This document shows, in pieces, positions 1 to 9,600 of a stretch of DNA of 64,000 nucleotides (within the stretch, counting starts at the first letter, position 1; each line of letters begins with the position of its first letter). The stretch comes from Saccharofermentans sp. (lineage in GTDB: Bacteria; Bacillota; Clostridia; Saccharofermentanales; Saccharofermentanaceae), in contig JAILMW010000010.1 of assembly GCA_024692235.1 (NCBI GenBank), forward strand, positions 98,450 through 162,449, written 5' to 3'. Made by a program: the position numbers and the translations under genes. Below the pieces are notes generated by a model, which saw nothing but the letters and a program-made list of their open reading frames with translations, searched no databases and had not been told where the DNA came from.

Positions 1-1043
1 AGGAGTGAAGCGGCGATCGCAGGCCACAGCAGATTTGCGAATACGCAGTTCATCCTGTATGTTGATGTCCTCATCAGGACCTTATATTCCTTAGAAAGAA
101 GCGCCTTGAAGATACCGGTCTTCCTGACCTTGCCCGAAGATATCTGCCCCGCTCTTCCCCTGACACTTGCGGCAGCCGCATAAAGACCTTCTTTGTAGAC
201 TGCTCTTGCAAGACCTACAGAAAGAAGATAAGTGACAACTTCAAATACCAATGTATAGATAAGCGACATGACGTTATGCTTACCGACGGCATTTATGGAG
301 AACATATTCGTCGGGAAGATGATATTACAAAGCGAGATAAAGGAATTATCCCCTTCTACCAGGGACTCGATATAGTACTCGGTGCTTATCTTACCGTAGT
401 CCTTAAAGGACATAAGGAACATCACCGTAAAGAATACGAATAATACGGCGGAAGTAAGATAATAAAGATCCGTCCTGTTGACCTTCTTAAGGAAGAACAT
501 AAGGATCATGGCGAGCATCGAGCAATACACGAGAGGTATAAAGAGAGACCCGAGAAAGCCCGTCACGGCTCCTAAGAGCCCCACAGGGTGAAATGCAGAT
601 GCCCCCGCATGTTTAAAACTTGAGACAAAATACCCGATATACATGGCGAAAAGCACATTCGACGTCATGACATTCTCTGCCTTAAATGTATGGAAGAGCC
701 TTGCATTATAAAGTTCGTGTGCTTCTATGGGAAGCGCCGTCAGGAACGAAAGATCCGACGCGAAGAAAAGCACGGAAAACATCAGAGGAAGGCCGAATAT
801 CATGGCGAAAGCGGATATTATATGAAGCTCCGACAGGAGAGCATAAGTATTGCCGCCGAATCTGTAAAGGAGCTCTGTCAGTGCATATGTCATATAGCCC
901 ACAAGAACAGACACAGGCACCATTATTCCGAAGAAAGCCACCATACCGAATACGGTATAGTTCCGCTTCTTCTTATCGCCGTCGGGCTTAGGCATCTCCA
1001 GATTGGAAGCAAATGCCTTGTACAGAGTATATGACCTTCTCAT
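1..1043 (-). CDS. ABC transporter permease (ABC-2-like membrane subunit), truncated at left window edge
   Basis: Minus-strand reading from ATG at 1043 gives MRRSYTLYKAFASNLEMPKPDGDKKKRNYTVFGMVAFFGIMVPVSVLVGYMTYALTELLYRFGG..., hydrophobic and open to the window edge; 4-bp overlap with the upstream ATPase ORF. Confidence 0.7.
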   Translation of the reverse strand, partial: MRRSYTLYKAFASNLEMPKPDGDKKKRNYTVFGMVAFFGIMVPVSVLVGYMTYALTELLYRFGGNTYALLSELHIISAFAMIFGLPLMFSVLFFASDLSFLTALPIEAHELYNARLFHTFKAENVMTSNVLFAMYIGYFVSSFKHAGASAFHPVGLLGAVTGFLGSLFIPLVYCSMLAMILMFFLKKVNRTDLYYLTSAVLFVFFTVMFLMSFKDYGKISTEYYIESLVEGDNSFISLCNIIFPTNMFSINAVGKHNVMSLIYTLVFEVVTYLLSVGLARAVYKEGLYAAAASVRGRAGQISSGKVRKTGIFKALLSKEYKVLMRTSTYRMNCVFANLLWPAIAASL

Positions 1044-1762
1044 GGGCGCCCCGTAAGATCTACGAATATCTCTTCCAGCGTACGACCCGGATGCTTCGAT
1101 TTAAGTTCATCAAGAGTACCCGAGCTTACTATCTTGCCTTTGTTTATGATGATTATCCTGTCGCAGAGCTGCTCGGCAACTTCCAGAACGTGCGTGGAGA
1201 ACAGTACAGCATTGCCGGCTTTTGCATGTTCTCTCATCATCTGCTTAAGTTCATACGCTGCGGACGGATCAAGTCCCGTCATGGGTTCGTCCAATATCCA
1301 CGCTCCGGGATCATGGACGAGCGCGGCTATTACCATCAGCTTCTGCCTCATGCCGTGGGAATATTCCCTCATCTGGGTATTAAGAGCATCCGTCATGCCG
1401 AATCTCTCCGCCATGGTCCCGATGCGCTTTTTACGGTCTTCTTCCGACACTTCATACATATCCGCGATGAAATTGATATATTCAAGACCCGTGAGCTGTA
1501 TAAGGATGTCGGGGTTATCCGCTATATAAGCAAAAGACATCTTGGCTTCATAAGGGTCTTTGACGATATCGTACCCGTTTACGGTCACGCGTCCTGACGT
1601 AGGCTTTAAGATACCCGTAAGCATCTTGATGACCGTGGTCTTGCCGGCGCCGTTAGGACCTGCGAATCCCACTATCTCTCCCTTATCGATCTTAAAAGAG
1701 ACCTCATCGGTAGCCTTATGGCCGTTTCCGTAGATCATTGTGAGCTTATCTGCTTCGATCAT
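1040..1762 (-). CDS. ABC transporter ATP-binding protein
   Basis: Walker A GPNGAGKTT, Walker B AWILDEPMTGLDP, signature-like YSHGMRQKL, H-loop STHVLEVAE. Confidence 0.95.
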   Translation of the reverse strand: MIEADKLTMIYGNGHKATDEVSFKIDKGEIVGFAGPNGAGKTTVIKMLTGILKPTSGRVTVNGYDIVKDPYEAKMSFAYIADNPDILIQLTGLEYINFIADMYEVSEEDRKKRIGTMAERFGMTDALNTQMREYSHGMRQKLMVIAALVHDPGAWILDEPMTGLDPSAAYELKQMMREHAKAGNAVLFSTHVLEVAEQLCDRIIIINKGKIVSSGTLDELKSKHPGRTLEEIFVDLTGRP

Positions 1763-1915
1763 AGTCTAATCTCCAATAGGTCAGCTGATTTACGGTCATT
1801 ATAGCATCCGCGAAGATTAAGGATATTAAGGGTATATGAATTATATGTGTCCTGTAATTCGGTTCCCGATATGGTATCATTATAGGGACATTTTCCCACA
1901 TGGAGGTATACATCA

Positions 1916-3292
1916 ATGGAATACCGTATAGAACACGATTCACTCGGTGAAGTAAAGGTACCCGCAGATAAGTACTGGGCAGCCCAGACCGAGAGAAGCC
2001 ACGAGAATTTCCAGATCGGCGTAGGCATCGAGACGATGCCCAGAGAGATCACACACGCTTTCGGAATACTTAAGAAGGCTGCAGCTAAGGCAAATAACAG
2101 CTTAAAGCCGGAGAAGATGACAGCTGAGAAGCTCGATGCCATCTCCAAGGCTTGTGACGAGGTAATAAGCGGATCTCTGAACGATCACTTCCCTCTTGTA
2201 GTATGGCAGACAGGTTCAGGCACACAGTCCAACATGAATGCCAACGAAGTAATCGCCAACAGAGCTAACGAGATCGCAGGTTCCAAGATCTGCCATCCCA
2301 ACGACGATATCAACATGAGCCAGTCAAGTAACGATACGTTCCCGACTGCAATGCATATCTCCGCAGTTATCGCTCTCGAGGATAAGCTCATTCCCGCAGC
2401 TAAGATCCTTATCGAGACATTCAAGAAGCTCGAGGCAGAGAATGAGGGCATCGTTAAGAGCGGAAGGACACACCTCCAGGACGCTGTACCGATCAGCTTC
2501 TCACAGGAGATCTCCGGCTGGAGAGCATCTCTTGAGAGAGATATCGAGCTTATCAGAATCGCTTTAGAGCCTTTAAGAGAGCTTGCATTGGGCGGTACTG
2601 CAGTAGGTACGGGACTTAATGCTCCCAAGGGCTTCGACACCAAGGTAGCTGAGGAGATCTCCGCACTTTCCGGCAAGAAGTTCGTTACTGCAGCTAATAA
2701 GTTCCACGCTCTTACGAGCAAGGACGAGATCGTATTTGCTCACGGCGCGGTCAAGGCAATGGCAGCTGACATGATGAAGATAGCAAACGACGTAAGGTGG
2801 CTCGCATCAGGCCCCAGAGTAGGTCTCGGCGAGATCACTATCCCCGCTAACGAGCCCGGTTCTTCCATCATGCCCGGTAAGGTCAACCCCACTCAGTGCG
2901 AGGCTGTTACGATGGTAGCAGTACAGGTCATGGGTAATGACGCCGCTATCGGAATGGCAGCATCCCAGGGTAACTTCGAGCTTAACGTATTCATGCCCGT
3001 TATCGCTTATAACTTCCTTCAGTCCACAAGGCTTCTTGCCGAAGCTATCGTATCCTTCAACGACAGATGCGCAGTAGGCATCAAGGCTGACAAGAAGAAG
3101 ATGCACGATAACCTCCATAACTCGCTTATGCTCGTTACCGCTCTTAACCCCTATATCGGTTACGAGAATGCGGCTAAGACATCACATCTTGCTTTCGAGG
3201 AAAATATCTCCCTTAAGGAGGCTTGCGTAAAGCTCGGCTTCATGACAGCAGAGGAATTCGACAAGGTTTTCCACCCCGAGCAGATGATTTGA
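1916..3292 (+). CDS. fumC: Class II fumarate hydratase
   Basis: Full-length 458 aa; GSGTQSNMNANEVI, SSNDTFPTAMHI, GRTHLQDAVPI and GSSIMPGKVNP signature. Confidence 0.95.
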   Translation: MEYRIEHDSLGEVKVPADKYWAAQTERSHENFQIGVGIETMPREITHAFGILKKAAAKANNSLKPEKMTAEKLDAISKACDEVISGSLNDHFPLVVWQTGSGTQSNMNANEVIANRANEIAGSKICHPNDDINMSQSSNDTFPTAMHISAVIALEDKLIPAAKILIETFKKLEAENEGIVKSGRTHLQDAVPISFSQEISGWRASLERDIELIRIALEPLRELALGGTAVGTGLNAPKGFDTKVAEEISALSGKKFVTAANKFHALTSKDEIVFAHGAVKAMAADMMKIANDVRWLASGPRVGLGEITIPANEPGSSIMPGKVNPTQCEAVTMVAVQVMGNDAAIGMAASQGNFELNVFMPVIAYNFLQSTRLLAEAIVSFNDRCAVGIKADKKKMHDNLHNSLMLVTALNPYIGYENAAKTSHLAFEENISLKEACVKLGFMTAEEFDKVFHPEQMI

Positions 3293-3322
3293 TTTTCATT
3301 AGTCTAATAAATCAGCTTTCAC

Positions 3323-3350
3323 AGCCGACAGACCCGTTCTGTCGGCTTTT
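3323..3350 (+). terminator. Rho-independent terminator after fumC
   Basis: agccgacaga-cccgt-tctgtcggct followed by tttctt. Confidence 0.85.
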
Positions 3351-3432
3351 CTTATGCCGGCAACACATTGAAGAACGTGGTTTATGACTGTATAATTGGG
3401 GAAGTTTATGCATTCAATATGTATTTAAAGAT

Positions 3433-4530
3433 ATGGAGGTCAGTCAAATGGCTAGAGTTTACAACTTTTCAGCAGGTCCTGCTACAATGCCGCTCCCCGT
3501 ACTTGAGGAGATCCAGGCAGAGCTTCTCGATTATAAGGGCAGCGGAATGAGCGTAATGGAGATGTCACACAGATCCAAGGTTTTCCAGCAGATCGCTGAT
3601 GAAGCTGAAGCGGATCTTCGCGAGCTTATGAGTATCCCCGATAATTACAAGGTACTCTTCATCCAGGGTGGTGCTACACTTCAGTTCTCGATGATTCCCA
3701 TGAACCTTATGAAGAATGGTGTTGCAGATTACATCGTTACGGGTGCATGGTCGAAGAAGGCTGCAACAGAAGCTAAGAAGTTCGGTAAGGTGAACATCGT
3801 AGCTACTTCCGCAGACAAGAACTTCAGTTATATCCCTGATTGCTCAGATCTTGCCATCGATGACGATGCCGACTATGTATATATCTGTGAGAACGAGACT
3901 ATCCACGGTACAACATTCCAGACTCTTCCCAACACAAAGGGTAAGATCCTTGTTGCAGATCAGTCTTCCATGTTCTTAAGCAAGCCCTGCAACGTATCCG
4001 ATTACGGCGTGATCTTCGGCGGTGTTCAGAAGAATGTCGGTCCTGCAGGTCTTTCTATCGTTATCATCCGTGAGGATCTCATCCGCGAGGATATCGCAGA
4101 GAATACTCCCGTATACATGAGATATGACACACATGCAAATGCAGGTTCCATGTACAACACACCCAACTGCTGGGCTATCTACGTTTGCGGTAAGGTATTT
4201 AAGTACCTTAAGTCCATCGGCGGCCTCGAGGCAATGAATAAGATCAACGAAGAGAAGGCAGCTATCCTTTACGACTTCCTTGACAACAGCAAGTTGTTCC
4301 ACGGTACTGTCGAGAAGGAGTTCCGTTCTCTTATGAACGTGCCTTTCGTTACAGGTGACGCAGATAAGGATGCTGCAGTTGTTGCAGCTACCAAGGCAGC
4401 AGGTTTTGATAACCTTAAGGGCCACAAGAGCGTCGGCGGTCTTCGTGCTTCCATCTACAATGCAATGCCTATCGAGGGTGTTAAGGCTCTCGTAGATTTC
4501 CTTAAGAAGTATGAGGAGGAGAACGCATAA
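3433..4530 (+). CDS. serC: Phosphoserine aminotransferase
   Basis: MARVYNFSAGPATMPLPVLEEIQ start (ATG near 3448), full-length SerC-like sequence. Confidence 0.95.
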   Translation: MEVSQMARVYNFSAGPATMPLPVLEEIQAELLDYKGSGMSVMEMSHRSKVFQQIADEAEADLRELMSIPDNYKVLFIQGGATLQFSMIPMNLMKNGVADYIVTGAWSKKAATEAKKFGKVNIVATSADKNFSYIPDCSDLAIDDDADYVYICENETIHGTTFQTLPNTKGKILVADQSSMFLSKPCNVSDYGVIFGGVQKNVGPAGLSIVIIREDLIREDIAENTPVYMRYDTHANAGSMYNTPNCWAIYVCGKVFKYLKSIGGLEAMNKINEEKAAILYDFLDNSKLFHGTVEKEFRSLMNVPFVTGDADKDAAVVAATKAAGFDNLKGHKSVGGLRASIYNAMPIEGVKALVDFLKKYEEENA

Positions 4531-5693
4531 TGTACAAGATCAATTGCCTTAATCCCATCGCCAAGTGCGGTACAGACCTCTTTGGCGATAACTATACGAT
4601 CACCGAGAATACAAACGAAGCAGATGCTATCCTCGTAAGAAGTGCTGCAATGCACGAGCTTGAGCTCTCCAAGGATACTATCGCAGTTGCAAGAGCAGGT
4701 GCAGGTGTTAACAACATCCCTCTCGATAAGTACGCTTCCGAGGGTGTCGTAGTATTCAATACTCCCGGTGCTAACGCTAACGGCGTTAAGGAGCTCGTTA
4801 TCGCAGCTCTTATCTACGGTTCAAGAGGCATCATCGGCGGTGCTAACTGGTGCGAGGAGAACAAGGCTGACGAGGCTATCGGCAAGACAGCAGAGAAGGC
4901 TAAGAAGGCTTTCGCAGGTTCTGAGATCAAGGGCAAGAAGCTCGGTGTTATCGGTCTCGGCGCTATCGGTGCTCAGGTTGCTAACGCAGCTGTAGGCCTC
5001 GGCATGGAAGTATACGGCTTCGATCCTTATGTTTCCGTAGACGCAGCATGGAACATCAGCAGAGCAGTTAAGCACATCACTAACGTAAACGACATCTACA
5101 CAGACTGTGACTACATCACGATCCACGTACCTCTTCTTGATTCTACAAAGGGTATGGTAGATGCAGAGGCTATCTCCAAGATGAAGAAGGGCGTTATCTT
5201 CCTTAACTTCGCAAGAGATATCCTTGTTGACGAGGCTGCTATGGTAAAGGCTGTTGCAGAGGGTCACGTAGCTAAGTACGTTACAGACTTCGCTAACCCC
5301 ACTGTAGTAGGCAAGGAGAACATCATCGTTACTCCTCACCTCGGTGCTTCCACAGCTGAGTCTGAAGATAACTGCGCTATCATGGCTGTTAAGCAGATCC
5401 GCGACTTCGTAGAGAACGGTAACATCATCAACTCCGTTAACTACCCCAGATGCGACGCAGGCTTGCCTCAGTACGAGTCCCGTGTTACGGTTTGCCACAA
5501 GAACATCCCTAACATGCTCACTCAGTTCACAGGCGCTTTTGCTAAGCTCTCCATCAACGTTCCCGAGATGCTCAGCAAGTCCAGAGGCGACTACGCTTAC
5601 ACGATCATCGATATCGACGGTAAGGCAGATAAGTCCATCATCGACGAGATCTCCAAGATCGACGGTGTTCTCAGAGTAAGGATCGTTAAGTAA
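4530..5693 (+). CDS. serA: D-3-phosphoglycerate dehydrogenase with C-terminal ACT-like domain
   Basis: GKKLGVIGLGAIGAQVANAAVGLGMEVYGFDPY NAD-binding motif, TPHLGASTAESEDNCA; start overlaps serC stop. Confidence 0.95.
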   Translation: MYKINCLNPIAKCGTDLFGDNYTITENTNEADAILVRSAAMHELELSKDTIAVARAGAGVNNIPLDKYASEGVVVFNTPGANANGVKELVIAALIYGSRGIIGGANWCEENKADEAIGKTAEKAKKAFAGSEIKGKKLGVIGLGAIGAQVANAAVGLGMEVYGFDPYVSVDAAWNISRAVKHITNVNDIYTDCDYITIHVPLLDSTKGMVDAEAISKMKKGVIFLNFARDILVDEAAMVKAVAEGHVAKYVTDFANPTVVGKENIIVTPHLGASTAESEDNCAIMAVKQIRDFVENGNIINSVNYPRCDAGLPQYESRVTVCHKNIPNMLTQFTGAFAKLSINVPEMLSKSRGDYAYTIIDIDGKADKSIIDEISKIDGVLRVRIVK

Positions 5694-5718
5694 GGATCCC
5701 GATATCAATAAAACAACA

Positions 5719-5752
5719 AAAGCCCTTGAAGCCTTACGGTTTCAGGGGCTTT
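5719..5752 (+). terminator. Hairpin terminator after serCA
   Basis: aaagcccttgaa ... ttcaggggcttt inverted repeat. Confidence 0.65.
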
Positions 5753-5923
5753 AACATTGTTAATCAACATTCAGGGAATATTATTGGTACACCATAGAAT
5801 CACACAAACATTTGTTTTATTTTGTGTTATACTATCTGAGGCACAGCCTGCTTAATGGGCGGTTGCCTTCCGAGTACTTTACTTACATCCTTCGGGAGAG
5901 TCTGGGAAAGGAGGGCTGTTGAT

Positions 5924-6040
5924 ATGACAGATTATGAGATCTTGTCTCTGGTTATCGCTATAGTCGGTCTACCGATCGCTTCCGTTACCCTGTTATTGAA
6001 ACTATTTACGTATCTGGACTCCAGGTATAGACGTAAATGA
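5924..6040 (+). CDS. Putative holin-like toxin (38 aa, type I TA toxin family)
   Basis: MTDYEILSLVIAIVGLPIASVTLLLKLFTYLDSRYRRK: short N-terminus, single TM helix, basic tail, as in the putative holin-like toxin family; SD AAAGGAGG at 5907-5914. Confidence 0.75.
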   Translation: MTDYEILSLVIAIVGLPIASVTLLLKLFTYLDSRYRRK

Positions 6041-6126
6041 AAACCTCACCCATAGACCGCCATCTAAGGTGAGGTAACATAAATCTTCACTCAGAAGGCA
6101 ACCGTCTTTGCAGACTGTGCTTTCTT
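6038..6126 (-). ncRNA. Predicted antisense antitoxin RNA, copy 1 (~90 nt)
   Basis: Minus-strand promoter TTGATG (6156-6161)-17 bp-TATAAT (6133-6138); hairpin acctcacc/ggtgaggt (6043-6075) followed on minus strand by TTTTCATTT. Confidence 0.65.
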
Positions 6127-6185
6127 ATGGATATTATACCATCCGGTTTCATTACCATCAACAACACTCTGCAATGAGATATAAA

Positions 6186-6246
6186 GGTTGACAGATGTCG
6201 ACCTTGGACGTATATTTCAGTTATATGAGGTCGACAAGCGTCGACC
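6186..6246 (+). promoter_or_regulatory. blaI-like promoter with two operator palindromes
   Basis: TTGACA (6188-6193)-17 bp-TATATT (6211-6216); operators GGTTGACAGATGTCGACC (6186-6203) and GGTCGACAAGCGTCGACC (6229-6246). Confidence 0.75.
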
Positions 6247-6284
6247 TATACGAGTGATCATCAGCATGTGTGAGGGGATTCATT

Positions 6285-6647
6285 ATGCTCAAGTTAACTG
6301 ATACAGAATGGAAGATAATGGAACTTGTATGGGATAAAGGCCCTCTTACCACGATGGAGATATACCGTGAGACCGAATCAACCGACGGATGGGCCAAATC
6401 CACCGTTATTACCCTTCTTAACAGAATGGAAAATAAAGGGATCTTGCGCCACAGGCAAGACGGCAATTCTAAAAAGTATTACCCGAAGATAAGCAGAGAA
6501 AGCGCAGAGCTTCAGGAGACCAGATCCTTCCTCGACAAGTTCTATAACGGAAAAGTCGGTCTTCTCATAAGTAATCTCGTTGAACAGGAAGAATTATCCG
6601 CGGAAGACCTTGAGGAGATCAGGAGGATCATCAAGGAAGATTCATAA
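6285..6647 (+). CDS. BlaI/MecI/CopY family winged-helix repressor
   Basis: LTDTEWKIMELVWDKGPLTTMEIYRE...WAKSTVITLLNRMENKGILRHRQDGNSKKYYP is typical of BlaI/MecI; followed by an M56 gene. Confidence 0.93.
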   Translation: MLKLTDTEWKIMELVWDKGPLTTMEIYRETESTDGWAKSTVITLLNRMENKGILRHRQDGNSKKYYPKISRESAELQETRSFLDKFYNGKVGLLISNLVEQEELSAEDLEEIRRIIKEDS

Positions 6648-6662
6648 AGGAGATGACCTGCT

Positions 6663-9600
6663 ATGAAGATCTTCATCATCTTAAACATTCTCATAGTCTT
6701 GATCTTATTACTAAGAAAACTGTCGGAAGGCAGGATATCCCCACGTGCCCGTTATTCTATGTGGTTAGCTATCCCGATATACTTGCTGATCTCAGTGTTT
6801 GCATTTCAGGCGATCACAATCAGGATCCCGCGAAAGCTGGAAAAGAGTATAGCTCCTTATGTAAACGATCACCTGATTGAAGAAGATATAATCTTAGGTA
6901 ACACCTATAGCAACTGTCACCCTATATCACAGGAAGATACCCTGCTCATAGAAGCAGCAGATGAACCGACAGCAGAGATCTCACATTCAGAGGTCCCTTC
7001 TGCCTCCCCAAACAGAACATCATCTCCTTCCGATTCTACAAACGGGAGTATATCGACTGTTAAGATCGATATGAAGACTGCAGGAAGCTTTGTATGGCTA
7101 TGCGGCACCATCCTTGTTGCCCTTTTTGTTCTTACCAATAACATAATATTCTTACACAGGATACGTTTGAGCAGAAGCTTCTGCGGAAGATCTTCATACG
7201 GAAATCTGAAAGTCTACAAGACTCCGATCACAACGTCACCTTTCCTTCTTGGGAACTGTATCTACATGAACAGAAACATAAAAGAAGATTCGGAAGATTA
7301 CAAATTCGCAGTCTGCCATGAATACTGTCACAAAAAGCAGAAAGATAACTTATGGCTCCTTGCCGAATACATCATCGTCTGCACCTTCTGGTTTGACCCT
7401 CTGGTATGGTATGCACGCAAGGTTATGCGCGAAGACAGGGAGTTATCTGTTGATGAGCAAGTATTGAGATTACTCGGAACAGAACACAGGACAACGTACA
7501 GTGAGACGCTTCTTCATTTCTTCAAGAATATCTCGGAAGATGAACCGCTCATGAATATAACTACAACAATGAGTAACAGGAACAAGTTATTCATCAAGAG
7601 AAGGATAGAAAGCATCATGCGCGGAACTCGCAAAAGTATCGCTGCCACGCTGGCGATATCTTTTATTCTTTCTGCAGCCGTGGGATGTACTTTGTTCAAG
7701 CCGAAATCTTCCGGTGAAGGCGAGACTATCTCTGCGGATACCCCTTGGTATGAATGCGAGAGCGTAGAATGCGCCAGAGACTACGAGGACATTTCATGCC
7801 CTTCAGTATTCCAGGATGTCATCGGAAAGACAGATGAAGGTTATATATATCGCATACAGGGATTCTATGGAGAATACCAAAGCGAGCAGATCTACGATCT
7901 GGCTCTGTATTCCGAATCCGGAGAAAAGGTATCAAGTATAGATCTGATCTCTTCGTTCAATACCTGTTTTCCCGAAGAAGGAAATGTAAAGAATTACAGC
8001 AGTATATTCGGAGATATGTATGTCGAAGATAATAGAGTAAAAATGGTACGTCAAAGCAACGTAGACAACCATATCAAAATATATGATATTGATATCCGAT
8101 CGGGAAACATTACTCTGGAGCACTCTTGCGAGACTTCCGAGAATTGGGATTGGTACTTCACAAACTATATATATAGATGCGGAGAATACCTGGTAGGGAT
8201 CAGTGTGGGATATCCGCTGAAGTTCCTGATCATAGATCCCAATAGTGACATAGCAGAAGTATATTCAACCGAAAATGAGACCAGACGTGATATTCCGCTA
8301 TATACCACTATAGCCTTAGCAATAAGCGATCACGAAGTATTGTTCGGAGATTATTCCAACTATTCGATCTGGAGCTTTGATCTTGAATCTCAGTCTCTTA
8401 ACAAGATAGAAGCAGATGATCCTGCTTATGAATGGATATATCCATATATCTATCAAAATGTCAGAGAAAGAAATAGAGCTATAACAGGTTTTGACGGGGC
8501 GGTTTATTTCCTTTCCCTAACTGAGCTCGTCAAAATGAATCCGGACACCAAGGAGATCGAGCTCATTACCAAGACCGAGAATATCGATATAAATCTAAAT
8601 CTGTTAGCTCCCAATGGTCGATATACATGCAACATCGCCGAAGCAAGTAACGATCAGATAGTCTTTTGTATTAATAGATTCAATAGTGGATTCACCGTAT
8701 ATAAAGCTTCATTAGCAGATCAGAATCCTAACGCGGGGAAGATCGTTATTACAACCGATGGAACTGATCCCTCCGTCTATGATGCTATCTATCTGTTCAA
8801 CAGAACCGACGACGACTATTTCGTCAGGATGGTTCCTTACAAGTATGATGATCTGTCTGACAGCTACTATACCGATTCTGATTCTTTCACATACGAAACT
8901 GCTTATTACTATATGGCAGATAGTGGCAATCAGATGATGGTGGATCTTATTGCAGGAGACTGTCCCGATGTAGTCTTTTACGCATCCTGGTATTCTCAGC
9001 TCAACAATAAAAACTGTATGTATGATCTGACCGAACTTTATAATGCCAGCGATCTGAGTAACAGTGTATTTGACAACATCGTATCTGCATGTAAGACCAA
9101 TGACGGATTATTCTGTTTCCCGCTGTACTATACGATCTGCGGGATAACAGTAGATCAAAGATCGTATGACTATAACGGTTACGGCATGACATTCGATGAC
9201 TATTATGACTTTACATACGGCTATTGCAATGGAACCAATATCCTCGGAATGAATCAGAGTCAGTTCATGGATATATGCCTTCAGAACAGCCTGGATCTAT
9301 ATCTGACAAGCGATACGATCGATCTTGATAACGAATACTTCAGAAATATCGCTGAATATACATCCGTTAATATATCCAATTCGGATCTGGATACATACCT
9401 CACGTCAACATCTCAATACTCCACCAATATAACGAGTCATGGACAGTGGATAGATTACCTGAACAGTAATCATATCCCAGTCGGTGAGGCAAGGATTGTC
9501 GGATATCCTTCTCCTGATGGAAGAGGATTAGCAGCAAACATCTGTACGGGTGCTTCTATCACGCAAGGCTGCTCATGTCCCGAAGGAGCATGGAGATTTA

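Larger units (their letters stand above)
5825..6161. other. Type I toxin-antitoxin-like module, copy 1 (intact)
   Basis: Extended -10 (TGtTATACT 5825-5833), conserved 5' leader, small hydrophobic ORF, inverted repeat ends (5841-5870 vs 6094-6120), hairpin 6043-6075, convergent antisense promoter TTGATG-N17-TATAAT; second copy at about 10026-10362. Confidence 0.75.

Noticed and set aside
1013-1597. 194-aa plus-strand ORF
   Set aside because: Antisense to the ABC ATPase with Walker motifs; no domain evidence
4821-5708. 295-aa minus-strand ORF opposite serA
   Set aside because: Antisense shadow of a clearly identified housekeeping gene with biased codon usage
5855-5923. N-terminal extension of the holin-like toxin ORF (61 aa version)
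   Set aside because: SD AAAGGAGG directly precedes the ATG at 5924, and the upstream part is the conserved non-coding leader shared with copy 2
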